DNA from: Planococcus halocryophilus | GTDB lineage: Bacteria; Bacillota; Bacilli; Bacillales_A; Planococcaceae | Length of the DNA: 64,000 bases | Reading direction: 5' to 3' | Assembly: GCF_001687585.2 (NCBI RefSeq) | Contig: NZ_CP016537.2 | Span: 2,452,001-2,516,000, forward strand | Shown: piece by piece, positions 35,476 to 44,865 of the stretch | Layout: every line of letters starts with the position of its first letter | Position numbering within the stretch: the first letter of the stretch is position 1 | The notes under the pieces: generated by a model | Told to the model about the DNA's origin: nothing | The model's input: only the letters and a program-made list of their open reading frames with translations | Database searches by the model: none | Program-made: the position numbers and the translations under genes

Positions 35476-36360
35476 GTGTTTAGAAAAATAATTATTTTAG
35501 TTGGTGTTGTATTTTTCATGTCGCTGTTTGTTTTTACAGCTGTCATGTTTTTAAAAAATGAAGTAGAACTTTACTCCGATAATAATATAACGTTAACACT
35601 TGAAAAGCCGACGTTCATTACGCTTAATGAGCCTGAAGTTAGTGAAAATGGACCGGACTTAACACAGCTTTACGAAATGACATTCCTTGGCTTGAATGTT
35701 GGGACGTATACACTTGTCGACCGTTCGCTTTCTAATGGAACTTCTATCATTTTTGAGGATATCAAAAATACAAGTTGGCTTCCTTATACATTTTCAATGA
35801 ACATTAACGGCCTAGAAGATACAGACTATAAATCTTGGAATCCACAACCACCGGCTCGACTTGACGAAGCGATGTATGGTTCAGACCGCACGACCAATCC
35901 TTACGGCGTCTTTACGACCGCAAACGGCGAAATGTTAATTGGTAATGTGTATGTATCACGGAATCTTCAACTCGGTAATGGCAATTGGGTGCAAGAACTG
36001 CGCCATGAAATTACTGATTTGACATTAGAAGAAGGTGTATTATCGAAAAATCTATGGCTTCCTCCTAAACACACAAGCCAAACTTGGTTAATGGCTTCAC
36101 CAGAACCTTTATTTGATAAAGAAGAAATTGAAGATGATTGGATTTCTTTTTCCTTGGAAAACCGGCTATCTCAGTTAAACTGGCTAACACCTGAAGGTCC
36201 TTTGGTTAAGCTCGAATTGACTGATGATCCACGCACACAGCTAGCTTATGGGTATATCGAAAAACGGACTGCCGATTTAACTTCTTTAGAATGGAATGAA
36301 GGATCCTCTGCCTTGTTTTTTGAATCGATGATACTAAATGCGGAAATCAATAAACAATAA
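35476..36360 (+). CDS. Membrane-anchored hypothetical protein
   Basis: 294 residues from a GTG at 35476 with AGAGGTG upstream; a TTG at 35452 in the same frame is the alternative. One N-terminal membrane helix (about residues 5-27), then an outside, strand-rich domain with T-L-T-L-E-K-P-T and repeated W-containing segments. No family recognised. It stands alone between two terminators. The predicted topology is type II with the domain outside. Confidence 0.65.
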   Translation: MFRKIIILVGVVFFMSLFVFTAVMFLKNEVELYSDNNITLTLEKPTFITLNEPEVSENGPDLTQLYEMTFLGLNVGTYTLVDRSLSNGTSIIFEDIKNTSWLPYTFSMNINGLEDTDYKSWNPQPPARLDEAMYGSDRTTNPYGVFTTANGEMLIGNVYVSRNLQLGNGNWVQELRHEITDLTLEEGVLSKNLWLPPKHTSQTWLMASPEPLFDKEEIEDDWISFSLENRLSQLNWLTPEGPLVKLELTDDPRTQLAYGYIEKRTADLTSLEWNEGSSALFFESMILNAEINKQ

Positions 36361-36363
36361 TAT

Positions 36364-36412
36364 AAAAAGGTGCCTTACAAGTTCATTGACAATGACTTTT
36401 AGGCACTTTTTT
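36364..36412 (+). terminator. Terminator after membrane-anchored hypothetical gene
   Basis: Stem AAAAGGTGCCT / AGGCACTTTT with a long loop, then eight T residues. Confidence 0.75.
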
Positions 36413-36461
36413 TTCATGAACTTTTGAGAATTTACTTGTATTTAGTGCGCTAAGCTCTTTC

Positions 36462-36491
36462 TTGGATATTAAACTAAATATTCTGTATAAT
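36462..36491 (+). promoter_or_regulatory. SigA-type promoter of small gene 36568-36738
   Basis: TTGGAT (36462-36467), 18-base spacer, TATAAT (36486-36491). Confidence 0.55.
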
Positions 36492-36567
36492 AGATATGAG
36501 TTAAGTGCTCGTTTTTATTGCCATCCGGCTGCTGGCTGCTGGCTATCAAATGAGGAGGTTGGTCATA

Positions 36568-36738
36568 ATGGAACGCAAAGTAATTGATCCACGAGAAGTC
36601 GAGCTTCAATTAGAAGATGACTTTAATGCAATTCTGAATATGATTGGCGAAGGTGCACCAGATTTTGCAGCCGATGAAGAAAACGAGATGTTAAAAGAAC
36701 GTCGCCGTGAAGAAGCAAAAGCGAAAGATCTTCATTAA
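36568..36738 (+). CDS. Small charged hypothetical protein
   Basis: 56 residues from the ATG at 36568, with GGAGG upstream at 36553-36557; the longer frame from 36505 has no site. It is rich in Glu, Arg and Lys, helical throughout, beginning M-E-R-K-V-I-D-P-R-E-V. No family recognised. It is ended by a strong symmetric terminator. Confidence 0.65.
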   Translation: MERKVIDPREVELQLEDDFNAILNMIGEGAPDFAADEENEMLKERRREEAKAKDLH

Positions 36739-36744
36739 CATTAA

Positions 36745-36780
36745 AAAATCACCTCTCTTTAAATAGAGAGGTGATTTTTT
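36745..36780. terminator. Bidirectional terminator
   Basis: Stem AAAAAATCACCTCTC / GAGAGGTGATTTTTT between convergent genes. Confidence 0.88.
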
Positions 36781-36794
36781 GTACATATTTTTTC

Positions 36795-37802
36795 TTAGTT
36801 CATCATTTCTGCTAGATAATCGTAAGACTGCAAACGTTCGTCGTGATTGAAAATTGGTGAGTGGACAATTACTTCATTCGCATGCGTTTTTTGGATAAAG
36901 TTTTTCAGCTTTTGTTTGACGAGTTCGGGTGTTCCGACAATCATCGATTCAGAGTTTAATTTATCTCGGAAAATTGCAATTTCACGATCTGACCAAACGT
37001 CTTCCAACTTATCAATCGGTGGTTGGAATGTTGTCGGCTCTCCCCTCATCAACGAGAACATTTGCTGTTGTGAGGAAGTTGCCAACCATTCTGCGCGCTC
37101 TTGTGTTTCCGCAATAATAACATTTACACCAAGCATAGCGTATGGTTCCGTTAATGCTTTGGATGGCTTAAAATTCTGATGATACAACTGCAAAGCTTGC
37201 ATCATATAATCAGGCGCAAAATGACTAGCAAATGAAAATGGCAAACCTTTTAAAGCAGCAAGCTGTGCACTAAAGCCACTTGAGCCGAGTAACCACATTG
37301 GCACTTTCATATTAGTTCCTGGGAAAGCTCGTACACGTCCTACTGGATTTTCTGAGAAATAATTTTCCAGTTCTGCTACTTGTTGCGGAAAGTCCTCCCC
37401 ATTACTGTGTAAGCTTCGACGCAATGCATGAGCCGTTGCTTGATCACTCCCGGGTGCACGTCCTAAACCTAAGTCGATGCGCCCTGGATAAATCGTTTCT
37501 AAGGTACCAAACTGCTCCGCAATAACTAGCGGTGCATGATTTGGAAGCATAACGCCACCCGAACCGACACGGATCGATTTAGTCGCACCTGCAATATGGC
37601 CGATTAACACAGATGTAGCCGAACTACCAATTCCCGGCATATTATGATGTTCAGCTAACCAAAAGCGGTTAAAGCCTAAGGACTCCACATGTTGCGCCAA
37701 TTCAACGCTATTTTTGAATGCCTGCGCCGTTTCTGCACCTTCATTAATCGGTGCCAAATCAAGCACAGCCAGTGGAATATTTTCGAATTTCTTAATTTGC
37801 AT
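36795..37802 (-). CDS. Luciferase-like (LLM class) flavin-dependent oxidoreductase
   Basis: 335 residues from the ATG at 37802. Family marks are V-L-D-L-A-P near the start, the [10 protein letters not shown] segment, [15 protein letters not shown] and [11 protein letters not shown]. This is the MsnO8/YceB-like subgroup, which uses FMNH2 from a separate reductase. The substrate is unknown. It stands alone; its upstream side abuts the structured repeat array. Confidence 0.85.
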   Translation of the reverse strand: MQIKKFENIPLAVLDLAPINEGAETAQAFKNSVELAQHVESLGFNRFWLAEHHNMPGIGSSATSVLIGHIAGATKSIRVGSGGVMLPNHAPLVIAEQFGTLETIYPGRIDLGLGRAPGSDQATAHALRRSLHSNGEDFPQQVAELENYFSENPVGRVRAFPGTNMKVPMWLLGSSGFSAQLAALKGLPFSFASHFAPDYMMQALQLYHQNFKPSKALTEPYAMLGVNVIIAETQERAEWLATSSQQQMFSLMRGEPTTFQPPIDKLEDVWSDREIAIFRDKLNSESMIVGTPELVKQKLKNFIQKTHANEVIVHSPIFNHDERLQSYDYLAEMMN

Positions 37803-37867
37803 AATGATTTTCACTCCTATTCATCTCCATTGTAGCGATGTTTAACAAAAACATCCCTTTTTCTGCT

Positions 37868-38273
37868 CATGTCACGAAAAGTGAAAGTGCCTGGTCAGCT
37901 CCGACAGGCATAAGACAGACCAGCAGGGTGGCGTTCTTTGCCACACAGCTGGGTTGACTTATGACCCGAGGAGCTAGGCACTTGCAACTGGACAACAAGA
38001 AAAGCGCAAGCTGCCATGTAGCTCCGACAAGCGCTGGAAGCCTTGCCGTCAATGGCGTTTTTCTGCCATTGGTGGCAAGGCCGAGGAGCTGGCAGCTGAA
38101 GCTAGACAATAAGAAAAGCAGAAGTGGCTATGTAGTCCCGACAGGCTTAAGGCAGAACACGTAGGAAATCCTGATTTCCGTAGTGGGCTGACTTAAGACC
38201 CCGAGGGACTAGCCACTGGAGCTAGACAACAAGAAAAGTGAAAGTGCCTGGTCAGCTCCGGCCGCTCTAACCT
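37868..38273. repeat. Tandem array of structured intergenic repeats (3.5 units)
   Basis: Units at about 37868-37996, 37997-38110, 38111-38231 and a partial one at 38232-38273. Each starts GAAAAG-N-G-N-AAG, has (T)AGCTCCGAC or TAGTCCCGAC, and closes with CCGAGGAGCT or CCCGAGGGACT before GCTAGACAA. In each unit the ends pair: AGTGCC/GGCACT, GCTGCC/GGCAGC, AGTGGC/GCCACT. Inner hairpins also differ but remain paired. It fills most of the gap between the LLM gene and the riboswitch. No coding frame is supported. Confidence 0.8.
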
Positions 38274-38379
38274 TTTTTCTTTTTATTCTAACTAATTAAA
38301 ATTTTCTCTTGCTTTCCTCTAGCAAATGATTTATGATAAGGAACATCGAAACAGAAACACCATAAATTTAATAGGATAT

Positions 38380-38485
38380 TTCTTATCTAGAGAGACGGAG
38401 GGATTTGGCCCTGTGAAGTCTCAGCAACCAGTCTGACGAAGACTACGGTGCTAAATCCAATAGGCTTTGCCTAAAAGATGAGAAG
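38380..38485 (+). ncRNA. SAM-I (S-box) riboswitch aptamer
   Basis: The S-box core is present: CTTATCTAGAGAGACGGAGGGA, then TTTGGCCCTGTGAAG, CTCAGCAACCAG, and GGTGCTAAATCC, closed by GATGAGAAG pairing with CTTATC. It senses S-adenosylmethionine and controls the metI-metC operon through the terminator that follows. Confidence 0.95.
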
Positions 38486-38498
38486 AATGCGTTTCCTG

Positions 38499-38537
38499 AC
38501 AGGGGCTTTCTTCTTAAAAGAAGAAAGCCCCTGTTTT
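38499..38537 (+). terminator. Riboswitch-controlled terminator before metI
   Basis: Stem ACAGGGGCTTTCTTCTT / AAGAAGAAAGCCCCTGT followed by TTTAT. It forms when SAM is bound, stopping transcription ahead of metI. Confidence 0.92.
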
Positions 38538-38558
38538 ATCGTGGAGAGGATGAGCAAA

Positions 38559-39692
38559 ATGACAAAACATAGTTTAGAAACTTTATTGGTTCAATTAGGG
38601 AACCGCAGCGATGCCACGACAGGAGCGGTAAACCCGCCTATTTACTTATCTACAGCTTATGAGCATCAAGGTCTTGGACAATCGACTGGTTATGATTACA
38701 CACGGACGAAAAACCCGACACGTTCTGTTTTAGAAGAAGGATTTGCAGAACTTGAAGGGGCTGATGCCGCATATGCATGCAGTTCTGGAATGGCCGCTAT
38801 CCAACTGGTTTTGTCATTATTCCGACCTGGCGATGAATTATTAGTACCAGAAGATATTTACGGAGGTACGTATCGCCTATTAGATCATTTCGCAGCCGCT
38901 TATAACATCCATCCAATATATGCTGAATTTAAAAACACACAAGATACAGAAAAGAAAATAACAATAAACACTCGAGCTCTTTTTATCGAAACACCTACTA
39001 ATCCACTCATGCAGGAAATTGATCTTGTGGCCTATGCCGCATTAGCGAAAAAACACAAACTCCTATTAATAGTAGATAATACATTTTTAACACCTTTTTT
39101 CCAACAACCTATCAAGCTAGGAGCAGATATCGTGATTCACAGCGCCACTAAATACATCGGTGGTCATAATGATGTGTTAGCTGGACTTGTGGCTGCTAAA
39201 GGCGAAAAGATTTGCGACAAACTAGCCACATTCCACAACTCGGTTGGGGCTGTCCTCTCTCCTTTCGACTGTTGGTTATTGGTTCGAGGATTAAAGACAT
39301 TACCATTACGTATGAGACAACACGAAGCGAATGCCAAAGCAATTGCAGAATTCTTGTCTCATCAGCCGGTTGTAACGGACGTATTGTATCCGGGTAAAGG
39401 CGGCATGTTATCTTTCCGATTGCAGAAAGAAGCTTGGGTTGGACCATTTCTAGAAAATATTAAGCTCATCACGTTTGCTGAAAGTCTTGGCGGTGTTGAA
39501 AGCTTTATCACTTACCCTGCCACTCAAACTCATGCAGATATCCCTTTTGAAGAACGCACAAAACGCGGCGTATGCAACCGTCTATTGCGTTTCTCTGTAG
39601 GCGTTGAACTAGCTGACGATTTAATCGCTGACTTAACACAAGCATTTTCAAAATTGAAAGAGGAGGTTGTTGAATATGACCGATCGTATTGA
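38559..39692 (+). CDS. metI: Cystathionine gamma-synthase / O-acetylhomoserine thiolyase
   Basis: 377 residues from the ATG at 38559, which lies 10 bases after GGAGAGG; the ATG at 38550 is too close to it and the frame further up is inside the riboswitch terminator. Cys/Met PLP motifs are G-Y-D-Y-T-R-T-K-N-P-T-R, S-S-G-M-A-A-I and the PLP lysine in H-S-A-T-K-Y-I-G-G-H-N-D. It joins cysteine with an activated homoserine. Position behind an S-box and before metC matches Bacillus metI. Confidence 0.93.
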   Translation: MTKHSLETLLVQLGNRSDATTGAVNPPIYLSTAYEHQGLGQSTGYDYTRTKNPTRSVLEEGFAELEGADAAYACSSGMAAIQLVLSLFRPGDELLVPEDIYGGTYRLLDHFAAAYNIHPIYAEFKNTQDTEKKITINTRALFIETPTNPLMQEIDLVAYAALAKKHKLLLIVDNTFLTPFFQQPIKLGADIVIHSATKYIGGHNDVLAGLVAAKGEKICDKLATFHNSVGAVLSPFDCWLLVRGLKTLPLRMRQHEANAKAIAEFLSHQPVVTDVLYPGKGGMLSFRLQKEAWVGPFLENIKLITFAESLGGVESFITYPATQTHADIPFEERTKRGVCNRLLRFSVGVELADDLIADLTQAFSKLKEEVVEYDRSY

Positions 39693-40848
39693 AACCAAGT
39701 TTATTCACTCTACCGGAGTAGATCCACTTACTGGGGCCGTTAACGTACCGATCTATTTGTCGTCTACATTTCATCAGAAAAGCTTAGATTCTTTTGGTCC
39801 TTTTGATTATAGTCGCTCGGGTAATCCTACTCGTCTTGCACTCGAAGAGACGATCGCAAAACTCGAAGGGGGCACTCGTGGTTTTGCCTTTTCATCGGGA
39901 ATGGCTGCCATCTCTTCTGCTTTTATGCTTTTATCTTCTGGTGATCACGTACTTGTTTCCGAAGATGTTTACGGAGGCACATACCGTTTCATCACAGAAG
40001 TTTTGGATAAATTCAAGATTGAATATACATTTGTAAATATGACTGATTTGGATGAAATGGCCCATGCTATTCAACCAAACACAAAAGTTATTTACTTAGA
40101 AACGCCTTCAAACCCTGTTATGAACATTACAGATATTGAAATCGCTGCAAAATTAGCAAAAGCGAATGGTTGTTTAACATTCGTCGACAATACATTTATG
40201 ACACCGCTCTATCAAAACCCGTTAGCACTCGGTGCCGATATTGTTCTACACAGCGCTACAAAATTCTTGTCGGGTCATAGTGACATTATCGCCGGACTCG
40301 CCGTCACGAAAGACGAAGAACTTGGCAATCGTCTAGCCTTTATCCAAAACACGTTTGGTTCCGTTTTAGGAGCACAAGATTCTTATTTACTTATTCAAGG
40401 CATCAAAACTTTAGGCGCTCGTTTAGGTCAATCATCCGAATCCGCTCGTGTGATTGCTGAATACTTGCACAACCATCCATTAATTGAAGAAGTTTATTAC
40501 CCAGGGTTTTCATTTCATCCGGGCAATCCCATACACGAACGTCAGGCGAAGAGTGCTGGAGCTGTCCTCTCTTTCCGCTTAGCTGATAAAAAATCCGCTC
40601 GAGTATTTGTAGAACATTTGAGAATTCCAGTATTTGCGGTCAGCCTAGGTGCAGTCGAATCAATATTATCTTACCCCGCTACAATGTCCCACGGCTCTAT
40701 GCCTGAAGAAGAACGTGAAAAACGCGGTATTACCGACGGCTTATTGCGTTATTCAGTAGGCCTTGAGCATTCCGATGACTTGGTACAGGATTTAAACCAA
40801 GCACTTGTTCAAGTCGCACGCCGCAACGGATTGAGTATTGCAAATTGA
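39676..40848 (+). CDS. metC: Cystathionine beta-lyase
   Basis: 390 residues from the ATG at 39676, 9 bases after GAGGAGG; a TTG at 39667 is in frame but inside that site's spacing. It overlaps metI by 17 bases, so translation is probably coupled. The PLP lysine is in H-S-A-T-K-F-L-S-G-H-S-D, with D-Y-S-R-S-G-N-P-T-R and S-S-G-M-A-A-I. It cleaves cystathionine to homocysteine. It is a clear paralogue of MetI. Confidence 0.93.
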   Translation: MTDRIETKFIHSTGVDPLTGAVNVPIYLSSTFHQKSLDSFGPFDYSRSGNPTRLALEETIAKLEGGTRGFAFSSGMAAISSAFMLLSSGDHVLVSEDVYGGTYRFITEVLDKFKIEYTFVNMTDLDEMAHAIQPNTKVIYLETPSNPVMNITDIEIAAKLAKANGCLTFVDNTFMTPLYQNPLALGADIVLHSATKFLSGHSDIIAGLAVTKDEELGNRLAFIQNTFGSVLGAQDSYLLIQGIKTLGARLGQSSESARVIAEYLHNHPLIEEVYYPGFSFHPGNPIHERQAKSAGAVLSFRLADKKSARVFVEHLRIPVFAVSLGAVESILSYPATMSHGSMPEEEREKRGITDGLLRYSVGLEHSDDLVQDLNQALVQVARRNGLSIAN

Positions 40849-40867
40849 ACAGTAGCTTGCTAAATCG

Positions 40868-40912
40868 AACAGCATCCTTTCCCCAAGCTGGGAAAAGATG
40901 CTTTTTAATTTT
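40868..40912 (+). terminator. Terminator of metI-metC
   Basis: Stem AGCATCCTTTCCCCA / TGGGAAAAGATGCT followed by TTTTAATTTT. Confidence 0.85.
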
Positions 40913-40986
40913 ATAAATGATGAAATTTAATGAACTCATTTTTTAGACACAATTCCAAAAAAATTAAGATAGTTGGCTGTTTCTAA

Positions 40987-41014
40987 TTGACATTCTCAAT
41001 TAGCTCTTTATAAT
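40987..41014 (+). promoter_or_regulatory. SigA promoter of the iron ABC operon
   Basis: Perfect TTGACA (40987-40992) and TATAAT (41009-41014) with a 16-base spacer. Confidence 0.8.
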
Positions 41015-41020
41015 TGAGGT

Positions 41021-41039
41021 TGAGAATGATTTTCATTTA
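41021..41039 (+). promoter_or_regulatory. Fur box
   Basis: TGAGAATGATTTTCATTTA matches the 7-1-7 Fur inverted repeat TGATAAT-N-ATTATCA at most positions. It starts 7 bases after the -10 box, where bound Fur would block transcription. A related half-site ATTCTCAATTA lies within the promoter spacer. Confidence 0.8.
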
Positions 41040-41074
41040 ACTTCTCAATTACATATATAAAGGGAGAGACATAC

Positions 41075-42124
41075 ATGAAGAAATCCTTATATCTTATCTT
41101 AGCATTGTTACTTCTTGTTTTAGCAGCTTGTGGAAACGACGATGCAGCTGAACAAAAAGAAGAAACAGATGGTAATGAAGTTAATCTATATACAGCAAGA
41201 CATTATGATGTAGACGACGAACTCTATAAAAAATTCGAAGAAGAAACAGGCATTAAAGTCAACTTGATCAAAGGCGATGCAGACGAATTACTTGAACGCA
41301 TCAAACGCGAAGGCGATGCTACTGAAGCAGATTTATTCTTAACTGCCGATGCAGGCCGTCTATACCGTGCAAAAGAAGATGATTTGTTGCAATCTGTAAC
41401 AAGTGACTTATTGGATGAGCAAATTCCTGAGAACTACCGTGATACAGATCAAATGTGGTACGGTTTAACGAAACGTGCTCGTGTAATTGTTTATAACCAA
41501 GACACAGTATCACCTGAAGAGTTATCAACTTACGATGCATTAACTGAAGATCAGTGGAATGGTCGCGTATTGATCCGTAGCTCAGAAAACATTTACAACC
41601 AATCTCTACTTGCTTCATTTATCGAAATTGATGGTGAAGAAAAAGCAAAAGAATGGGCTGCAGGCCTTGTTAATAACTTCGCACGTGACCCTGAAGGTGG
41701 AGATCGTGATCAAGCAAAAGCGATTGCAGCTGGAGTTGGCGATGTTGCGATTATGAACAGCTACTATTTCGGTCAAATGTTAAATTCTGAAGATGCTGCT
41801 GAAGTAGAAGTTGCAGAAGGTCTTGGACTTTACTTCCCGAACCAAGAAACAACTGGAACTCACGTTAACGTTAGTGGTGCAGGTGTCGTTAAAACTGCTA
41901 AAAACAAAGAAAACGCGATAAAATTACTTGAATTCCTTTCTGCACCTGAAGCACAAGGCACTTTTGCAGAAGCTAACTATGAATACCCAGTAAACTCAGC
42001 TGTTGAACCTTCTGAGCTATTGAAATCATGGGGCGAATTCAAAGAACAAGATATCCCACTTTCTTCACTGGGAGACAACAACGCCAAGTCGATTTTAATC
42101 TTTAACGAAGTAGGCTGGAAATAA
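41075..42124 (+). CDS. Iron(III) ABC transporter substrate-binding lipoprotein
   Basis: 349 residues with lipobox L-A-A-C (Cys20). FbpA/FutA motifs are N-L-Y-T-A-R-H-Y near residue 38, G-D-A-D-E-L-L-E-R-I, A-D-L-F-L-T-A-D-A-G-R and the tyrosine pair N-S-Y-Y that binds ferric iron. It captures Fe3+ outside the membrane. Fur box and strong promoter are directly upstream, GGGAGAG before the ATG. It is first of three genes with a permease and an ATPase. Confidence 0.92.
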   Translation: MKKSLYLILALLLLVLAACGNDDAAEQKEETDGNEVNLYTARHYDVDDELYKKFEEETGIKVNLIKGDADELLERIKREGDATEADLFLTADAGRLYRAKEDDLLQSVTSDLLDEQIPENYRDTDQMWYGLTKRARVIVYNQDTVSPEELSTYDALTEDQWNGRVLIRSSENIYNQSLLASFIEIDGEEKAKEWAAGLVNNFARDPEGGDRDQAKAIAAGVGDVAIMNSYYFGQMLNSEDAAEVEVAEGLGLYFPNQETTGTHVNVSGAGVVKTAKNKENAIKLLEFLSAPEAQGTFAEANYEYPVNSAVEPSELLKSWGEFKEQDIPLSSLGDNNAKSILIFNEVGWK

Positions 42125-42196
42125 TCAAAAAGCTGTTCCCTTGCTGTATTCTATAACGGCAAGGGATTTCTGACGATTGGAAAGGTGACTAATGCT

Positions 42197-43828
42197 ATGC
42201 AACGAAGACTCGCTAATATAAATATTTGGACGGTCGCAGCTATCGCTATTATAGCTGCACTGTTTTTGCCGAACATGACAATTGTGACAGGGTTATTCAC
42301 CCCCTCTAATGAAAATTGGGAGCATATGAAAGAATTCGTCCTCTGGTCGTTTGTCAAAAACTCCTTGATTCTCGTTGTTGCCACAGCAGTTTCAACGATT
42401 TTCATCGGTTTGAGTTTAGCTTGGCTGATTGCCCAGTACCAGTTTCCTTTCCGAAAATTTTTGAAATGGGCTTTGATCTTGCCTCTTTCTATTCCTCCTT
42501 TTATCGGAGCTTACACCTATCATGGAATCTTCAATTATACCGGGGTGATCCAGTCGACACTTCGCGGACTGTTTAATATGGAACTCAATCCTGTATACTT
42601 TGACATCATGAATTTACCAGGTGCAATTTTTATCTATACTGTCTTCTTGTATCCTTACGTTTATACCATTACACAAGTTTTTCTTTCTCAACAATCCGCT
42701 TCGCTCATTGAAAGTACACGACTTCTAGGAAAAGGCCCTTGGCGAACCTTTTTCCAAGTGGTTGTTCCGATTTCACGTATTTCGATTATTGCAGGCGCCA
42801 GTTTAGTCATCTTAGAAGTTTTAAATGATTACGGCGTTGTAAAATATTACGGCATCCAGACGTTTACGACAGCAATTTTCCAAAGCTGGTTTGGTTTAGG
42901 GGATATTGAAACGTCGATTAAACTCGCAGCCTCTTTAATGGGCTTTGTTATTATCATTTTGCTGATTGAGAAAATTCTTCGCGGGAGACGTCAATACAGC
43001 TATTCTTCCACTAAAGTACGCCCATTGCCGCTAATTCGGTTAACTGGATGGAAAGCATTTGCAGCAGCCGGATATGGCTTTGCAATATTAGCATTAGGCT
43101 TTTTCATCCCAATAATTCAATTGATCGACTGGACGATATTAACTTTTGGAACTATCCCTCTAGATGAATTTATATCTTATATAAAAAACTCAGTGTTTGT
43201 GGCAGGTATTAGTGCCGCTACCATTATTGTTTTCTCATTAATTGTTGGTAATTTTGCCCGACTTGTGCACGGCAGAATTGCTAAATTGTTGCCGAAATTG
43301 ACTGTTCTCGGTTACTCTATTCCTGGAGCTGTTATTGCAGTTGCCGTTGTAACTGCCTTTGTGGCATTAGACAATTTTTTAGCACCGCTTTATCAATTAG
43401 TGGGCACAAAATCGACACTCGTACTCAGTGTTAGTCTTATCTTACTTGTTACTGCTTATATCATTCGATTTTTCGCCATTGGCTATAGCTCGATTGAGAC
43501 CGGTTACGATAAAATCGGTACGGACTTCCAAGATGCTTCTCGCCTTTTAGGAGCAGGACTAACAAGAACATTCTTTAAAGTAGATATGCCGATGATGAAA
43601 GGCGCGATCATTAGTGGATTTATTCTAGTCTTTATCGATGTACTAAAAGAAATTCCATTAACTTTAATTTTAAGACCATTTAATTTTGATACACTTTCTA
43701 CGAAAGCTTTCCAATATGCCAGCGACGAAAAAATCATGGAAGCTTCTCAAGCTTCTTTATTGATTGTTGGTATTAGTGCTCTGGCAATTATGGTCTTCTA
43801 CAAGTTTTTGGAAAAGGAGTTGGATTAA
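42197..43828 (+). CDS. Iron(III) ABC transporter permease (fused two-half FbpB type)
   Basis: About 543 residues with roughly twelve membrane segments forming two homologous permease halves, each with an EAA-type loop (E-S-T-R-L-L-G and D-A-S-R-L-L-G-A-G). The ATG at 42197 follows AAAGG by 11 bases; an in-frame GTG at 42185 overlaps the ribosome site. It is the membrane channel for ferric iron delivered by the upstream lipoprotein. Its stop is two bases before the ATPase start. Confidence 0.9.
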   Translation: MQRRLANINIWTVAAIAIIAALFLPNMTIVTGLFTPSNENWEHMKEFVLWSFVKNSLILVVATAVSTIFIGLSLAWLIAQYQFPFRKFLKWALILPLSIPPFIGAYTYHGIFNYTGVIQSTLRGLFNMELNPVYFDIMNLPGAIFIYTVFLYPYVYTITQVFLSQQSASLIESTRLLGKGPWRTFFQVVVPISRISIIAGASLVILEVLNDYGVVKYYGIQTFTTAIFQSWFGLGDIETSIKLAASLMGFVIIILLIEKILRGRRQYSYSSTKVRPLPLIRLTGWKAFAAAGYGFAILALGFFIPIIQLIDWTILTFGTIPLDEFISYIKNSVFVAGISAATIIVFSLIVGNFARLVHGRIAKLLPKLTVLGYSIPGAVIAVAVVTAFVALDNFLAPLYQLVGTKSTLVLSVSLILLVTAYIIRFFAIGYSSIETGYDKIGTDFQDASRLLGAGLTRTFFKVDMPMMKGAIISGFILVFIDVLKEIPLTLILRPFNFDTLSTKAFQYASDEKIMEASQASLLIVGISALAIMVFYKFLEKELD

Positions 43829-43829
43829 T

Positions 43830-44576
43830 ATGTTCGTAACCATTGAAAATCTTTGTTTTTCTTATCCAAATACAAAAGCTGTTGCACTTGATAATTTCTC
43901 TTTAGAGATTGAAAAAGGTGAAGTTATCTCCATTCTTGGCCGAAGCGGAAGCGGAAAAAGTACGGTTCTCCGTCTTCTTGCTGGACTTGAAAATCCCTCA
44001 GTTGGCAAAGTAACGATTCAAGATCAAGTTCTCTGTGATAATAAAACATTTATACAGCCCGAGAAGCGTGGCATCGGCATGGTTTTTCAAGATTATGCAC
44101 TTTTCCCTCATATGACGGTTGCTAATAATATCTTATTTGGACTGTTTCGCATGAAAAAATCTGCCAAACAGCAACGTCTCCAAGAAGTGTTAGAGCTTGT
44201 TGAATTGCAAGGGTATGAAAATCGTTATCCCCATCAACTGAGTGGTGGACAACAACAGCGTGTAGCGATTGCTAGAGCGCTTGCGCCAAACCCTCATCTT
44301 CTCTTACTTGATGAACCATTCAGTAATTTGGATGCAGAACTGCAAGAAAAGATACGGAAAGAATTACGTGATATTCTAAAAAAAGCCAATATCACGTCAA
44401 TCTTTGTTACGCACGATGAAAAAGATGCTCACATTTTGGCTGACCGTATTGTCAAAATCAAAAATGGGCAGACGGATTTTATCGGTCGCCCATGTGATTT
44501 ACTCGATGTTTACCGTCAAGAAGGTCATAGTGAACCCTTTCCTGCTGTAGAAGAAAAAGAATTAGTTCATAGCTAA
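43830..44576 (+). CDS. Iron(III) ABC transporter ATP-binding protein
   Basis: 248 residues from the ATG at 43830 with AAAAGGAG upstream; the longer frame from 43764 runs inside the permease gene. Walker A L-G-R-S-G-S-G-K-S-T, signature L-S-G-G-Q-Q-Q-R, Walker B L-L-L-L-D-E-P-F-S-N-L-D and the switch V-T-H-D are intact. This is the FbpC type, ending the iron operon; the usual C-terminal regulatory domain is short. Confidence 0.93.
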   Translation: MFVTIENLCFSYPNTKAVALDNFSLEIEKGEVISILGRSGSGKSTVLRLLAGLENPSVGKVTIQDQVLCDNKTFIQPEKRGIGMVFQDYALFPHMTVANNILFGLFRMKKSAKQQRLQEVLELVELQGYENRYPHQLSGGQQQRVAIARALAPNPHLLLLDEPFSNLDAELQEKIRKELRDILKKANITSIFVTHDEKDAHILADRIVKIKNGQTDFIGRPCDLLDVYRQEGHSEPFPAVEEKELVHS

Positions 44577-44626
44577 AAATAGCCAACACGCTTTCTTAAG
44601 AGAAAGCTGTGTTGGCTATTTTTTAA
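44574..44626 (+). terminator. Terminator of iron ABC operon
   Basis: Stem AAAATAGCCAACAC-GCTTTCT / AGAAAGC-TGTGTTGGCTATTTT followed by a T-run. Confidence 0.88.
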
Positions 44627-44649
44627 GATTTAAAGCGAGCTGCATAAAA

Positions 44650-44690
44650 AAACCATCCGTTTTTCCGGATGGTTTCAGACTGTAGACAAA
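44650..44690. repeat. Hairpin with GACTGTAGACAAA tail, left flank of mobile region
   Basis: AAACCATCCG-TTTTT-CCGGATGGTTT-type hairpin at 44650-44675, followed by GACTGTAGACAAA. The same hairpin occurs at 46775-46800 with its tail on the other side as TTTGTCTAC, so the two flanks are inverted copies. On the minus strand it has a T-run and could terminate transcription. Confidence 0.65.
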
Positions 44691-44703
44691 TTCTTATTAA
44701 AGT

Positions 44704-44831
44704 GAATAGCGGTGTATAACCTCCAATCGGACTGGCCACTTCGCTTTCCGGTGGGCTCAGCTTCAGCCTCCTCGTCACTAGCGTTCCTGCGGGGTCTTCA
44801 GCTTTCGCTGTCCCACAGGAGTCTTCGTGAC
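44704..44831. repeat. Dispersed GC-rich intergenic repeat, copy B (interrupted by the IS)
   Basis: Its first ~80 bases match copy A at 24271-24345, including the flank AATAGCG-T-TATAA-CTCCAA. The IS231-type element begins at 44832, and the repeat resumes at 46476. CCTCCAATCGG near 44717 and CCGATTGGAGG near 46490 are inverted, and probably were the ends of the intact repeat. Confidence 0.65.
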
Positions 44832-44865
44832 CATGCGCGTCAACTTAAGAAATATCAGGTGATTA

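Noticed and set aside
37867..38164. Open frames on both strands in the structured repeat array
   Set aside because: They follow the repeats, lack ribosome sites and run across paired hairpin arms, so the DNA or RNA structure explains the region better.
37868..38273. Possible CRISPR array
   Set aside because: Units are over 100 bases, imperfect, with internal hairpins, no short constant repeat with unique spacers, and no cas genes.
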